A stretch of DNA of 64,000 bases, from positions 4,050,501 through 4,114,500 of the forward strand of contig NZ_CP134696.1 of NCBI RefSeq assembly GCF_031851795.1. Direction: 5' to 3'. The translations under genes and the position numbers were made by a program. Under the pieces are notes generated by a model that worked only from the letters and a program-made list of their open reading frames with translations, did not search any database and was not told where the DNA came from. Source of the DNA: Pontibacter sp. G13. GTDB taxonomy: Bacteria > Bacteroidota > Bacteroidia > J057. Shown one piece after another: positions 62,225-64,000 of the stretch (position 1 is the first letter of the stretch; every line of letters begins with the position of its first letter).

Positions 62225-63097
62225 ATGTGGAAAGATTTAATCCTACTCATTCGACCGCGCCAGTTGATCAAGCAGGGAGTGATCCTCCTTCCAGCATTCT
62301 TTGCCGGGAGATTATTTGAGCCGAATGCGTGGTGGCGCCTACTTATAGCATGGGTTTGCTTTGGGATGGTGGCTGGAGCAGTGTACATCCTCAATGACCT
62401 GTATGACCAAGAAGCAGACAGATTGCATCCCACCAAGCGTTTCCGTCCGATCGCATCCGGCCGGGTTTCTAGCTGGGTGGCATTGGTGAGCCTTGGACTC
62501 TTGATCCTCATCAGTATTCCATGCGCCTGGTTGTTGGACCACGAAGCGAGCTATTGGATGATGGCTTACCTGCTCATCAATGTCGGATACTCAAGATACC
62601 TCAAACATGTGCCTATCGTGGATCTGATGGTGATTGGATCTGGATTCTTGATCCGATTGGCGGTTGGGTCGGAAGTGTTGGAGCCCATCGTTCCTCTGTC
62701 AAAATGGATCTTGGTACTCGTGTTTCTCGGGGCATTATTTTTGGGGTTGGCCAAGCGTAGGGATGATGTGCTGCTTGGGCAACAGGGAGGGTACACAAGA
62801 TCTTCGGTCGAAGGATATACCCTTCCCCTTGTGGATACAGGGCTTGGGATTTTGGCAGCCGTCATATTGGTGGTTTACCTCGGCTACACGCTTTCGCCAG
62901 AAGTGGAGGCTCGGATGCAGAGCCAACAGGTCTGGACCACGAGTTTATTTGTCTTATTCGGCTTATTCAGATATCTCCACAGTGCTTTCGTCAGGCAATC
63001 CACAGGAAATCCGGTTCAGGTAATCACCTCTGACATTTGGCTGCAAATGGCCATTTTGGGCTGGATGGCCATGTACGGGTGGTTTTTGTACGGCTGA
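62225..63097 (+). CDS. UbiA-family prenyltransferase, decaprenyl-phosphate phosphoribosyltransferase-like
   Basis: 290 aa from ATG 62225, where the conserved start MWKDLILLIRPRQLIKQGVI lies; the open frame extends 67 codons further but into the EEP gene. Nine membrane helices. The first Asp-rich motif is ILNDLYDQEADRLHP with RFRPIASG after it, the DPPR-synthase pattern; the second Asp motif region is near RRDDVLLG. DPPR synthase transfers phosphoribose to polyprenyl phosphate for arabinose-type cell-envelope sugars; other UbiA substrates are possible. Convergent with the 3-hydroxyacyl-CoA dehydrogenase. Confidence 0.87.
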   Translation: MWKDLILLIRPRQLIKQGVILLPAFFAGRLFEPNAWWRLLIAWVCFGMVAGAVYILNDLYDQEADRLHPTKRFRPIASGRVSSWVALVSLGLLILISIPCAWLLDHEASYWMMAYLLINVGYSRYLKHVPIVDLMVIGSGFLIRLAVGSEVLEPIVPLSKWILVLVFLGALFLGLAKRRDDVLLGQQGGYTRSSVEGYTLPLVDTGLGILAAVILVVYLGYTLSPEVEARMQSQQVWTTSLFVLFGLFRYLHSAFVRQSTGNPVQVITSDIWLQMAILGWMAMYGWFLYG

Positions 63098-63131
63098 TCG
63101 CTGCGAATCCACTGGGTAGATTCGCAGCGAT
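63097..63131. terminator. Hairpin between convergent ubiA-like and hydroxyacyl-CoA dehydrogenase genes
   Basis: Perfect 13-bp stem (ATCGCTGCGAATC 63097-63109 with 63119-63131), 9-base loop; its first base is the last base of the prenyltransferase stop. No T run, but the symmetric position suggests it serves both genes. Confidence 0.65.
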
Positions 63132-63139
63132 AGATATCG

Positions 63140-64000
63140 TTATGACTGAGGATATTCGTAGAATCCTTTGCCTGTTTTTCGACCGAATTGGCCGGCATCC
63201 ACCTTTTTTTGCTGAATGCGGCTTGGACGAAATTTCTCATCAAAAAAGAAAGCTTCATACATGGATTTCGTCACCTCGTGATTGGTCTCTATGCCGATCA
63301 GATCCATCAGCTGGAAGGGCCCCATCCGGAATCCATGATTGCGCATGAGTCGATCGATCGTTTCATGATCAGCGACTTGCTCCTCCAATACTTTCAAGCT
63401 TTCTACATAGAACTGTCTCGCCACACGATTGACGATAAAGCCGGGCTCATCTTTCGCGCTAACGGCCTTTTTGCCCATTTCTACCGCCAGATCATAAATG
63501 AGTTGGGCCACCTTAGGATCTGTCATTTCCCCAGAAATCACTTCCACCAATTTCATGATAGGAGCAGGATTGAAAAAGTGCATCCCTACTACTTGAGCTG
63601 GGCGAGTGAGGCCCGCAGCAATCTTGGTGATAGGAATGGTGGAAGTATTGGAAGCGATAATGGTTTTCGGACCATTTTGGGCTTCGATGGGAGCCAGTAC
63701 TTTGTGCTTGAGGTCCAATCTCTCCGGTACTGCTTCGATGATAACGTCTGCGATGACTTTGGCAGGGTCGGAGATGTACTGGATGCGGGAGATCGCCTGT
63801 GCCTTCTCCTCCTCGGTCATTTTACCACGAGTGACTGATTTGGAGAAAAAAGATTCGGCGTATTGGCGGGAAGTGTCCAGCATCTCGGTATTGATGTCAA
63901 ACAACAGGGTGGAATATCCGCTTCGGGCAGCTACCAAGGCAATTCCACGGCCCATGACTCCAGCGCCTATGACGGCAATGTGTTGAATATCGGAAAGGTT
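63140..64000 (-). CDS. 3-hydroxyacyl-CoA (3-hydroxybutyryl-CoA) dehydrogenase, N-terminus beyond window edge
   Basis: 286 codons visible; the frame is open to base 64000 and begins NLSDIQHIAVIGAGVMGRG, so only a few residues are missing. NAD-binding GAGVMGRGIA, then IIEAVPERLDLK, SNTSTIPIT and HFFNPAPIMKLVEVI (catalytic His), and the C-terminal GFIVNRVARQFYVESL and GPFQLMDLIGIE, all as in 3-hydroxybutyryl-CoA dehydrogenases. Used in fatty-acid beta-oxidation or butanoate metabolism. A Met at residue 17 of this frame (63955) lies inside the Rossmann motif and cannot be the true start. Confidence 0.94.
   Translation of the reverse strand, partial: NLSDIQHIAVIGAGVMGRGIALVAARSGYSTLLFDINTEMLDTSRQYAESFFSKSVTRGKMTEEEKAQAISRIQYISDPAKVIADVIIEAVPERLDLKHKVLAPIEAQNGPKTIIASNTSTIPITKIAAGLTRPAQVVGMHFFNPAPIMKLVEVISGEMTDPKVAQLIYDLAVEMGKKAVSAKDEPGFIVNRVARQFYVESLKVLEEQVADHETIDRLMRNHGFRMGPFQLMDLIGIETNHEVTKSMYEAFFFDEKFRPSRIQQKKVDAGQFGRKTGKGFYEYPQS

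Noticed and set aside
1-64000. CRISPR array, prophage, integron or transposase
   Set aside because: No direct-repeat/spacer array, integrase, phage structural gene or transposase was found; the only repeated DNA is the four-copy intergenic family.

Overview
The window is chromosomal DNA of a member of the Bacteroidota. The evidence is a fused CcoN-CcoO cbb3 oxidase subunit, two proteins with type IX secretion C-terminal domains (one type A at 17846-20785, one type B at 45045-45422), a bacterial GGGP-synthase-family protein, a cobalamin-dependent ribonucleotide reductase, and promoter-like sequences of the form TTG/TTTG-N17-20-TAnnTTTG. Base composition looks close to 50% GC. A free-living aerobic or microaerophilic member of the Saprospiria/Cytophagia type fits, but I cannot place it further. 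There is no rRNA, recognisable tRNA, CRISPR array, phage or transposase gene. The window is mostly core metabolism with many small operons and clear intrinsic terminators. Layout. 1-5383 (minus): cbb3 oxidase operon ccoS-ccoNO-ccoQ-ccoP-ccoG-ccoH, entered from an FNR/CRP-like dyad plus a TAnnTTTG element, with hairpins after ccoNO and ccoP. 5790-8363: class II ribonucleotide reductase. 8435-13672 (minus): aldo/keto reductase, MsrP-like molybdoenzyme, secreted propeller-like protein, DEDDh exonuclease-GIY-YIG fusion. 14067-17605: ndk, nrnA, a secreted protein and lipA. 17846-26903: large T9SS-secreted protein, SixA-like phosphatase, lpxK, htpG, lipid-linked sugar flippase, SIS isomerase. 27022-33343: two lipoproteins, ALDH8-like aldehyde dehydrogenase, ABC exporter, thioredoxin-fold protein. 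33354-43268: SDR, then a long minus-strand run with a probable D-glutamate catabolic operon (usp-dgcN-dgcA), Bcp-like peroxiredoxin, methyltransferase, TatD nuclease, M23 peptidase, FAH-family hydrolase, small lipoprotein and GGGPS. 43371-52175: secreted agmatine-deiminase-like protein, stand-alone type B sorting-domain protein, divergent SDR, orphan nuoJ, kynureninase, a two-part unknown protein, and a DMT transporter. 52555-59092: ECF sigma factor / membrane anti-sigma-like protein / outer-membrane protein cluster, then birA, coaX, an FadL-like outer-membrane protein and an RlmI-like methyltransferase. 59183-64000: pyrH, tsf, a membrane-anchored EEP phosphatase, a UbiA-family prenyltransferase and a partial 3-hydroxyacyl-CoA dehydrogenase. 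The least expected signal is a family of dispersed intergenic repeats, four copies of about 165-213 bp (9549-9712, 13793-14003, 47160-47370, 52257-52469). All share a GTGCGGCTGG-type start, a central block (31 bp identical between two copies) and an ACGCCGGGACACGCCC-type end. Three of the four begin just downstream of a gene 3' end, facing away from it. They create false ORFs, including a 116-codon false N-terminal extension on the aldo/keto reductase. How the genes fit together: the oxidase operon points to respiration at low oxygen. Cobalamin-dependent NrdJ makes deoxynucleotides with or without oxygen, and ndk is close by. lpxK, the flippase, the SIS isomerase, the M23 peptidase and the outer-membrane proteins serve the Gram-negative envelope. 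Kynureninase, the ALDH8-like dehydrogenase and the FAH-family hydrolase could belong to one tryptophan/kynurenine catabolic route, though they are not in one operon.
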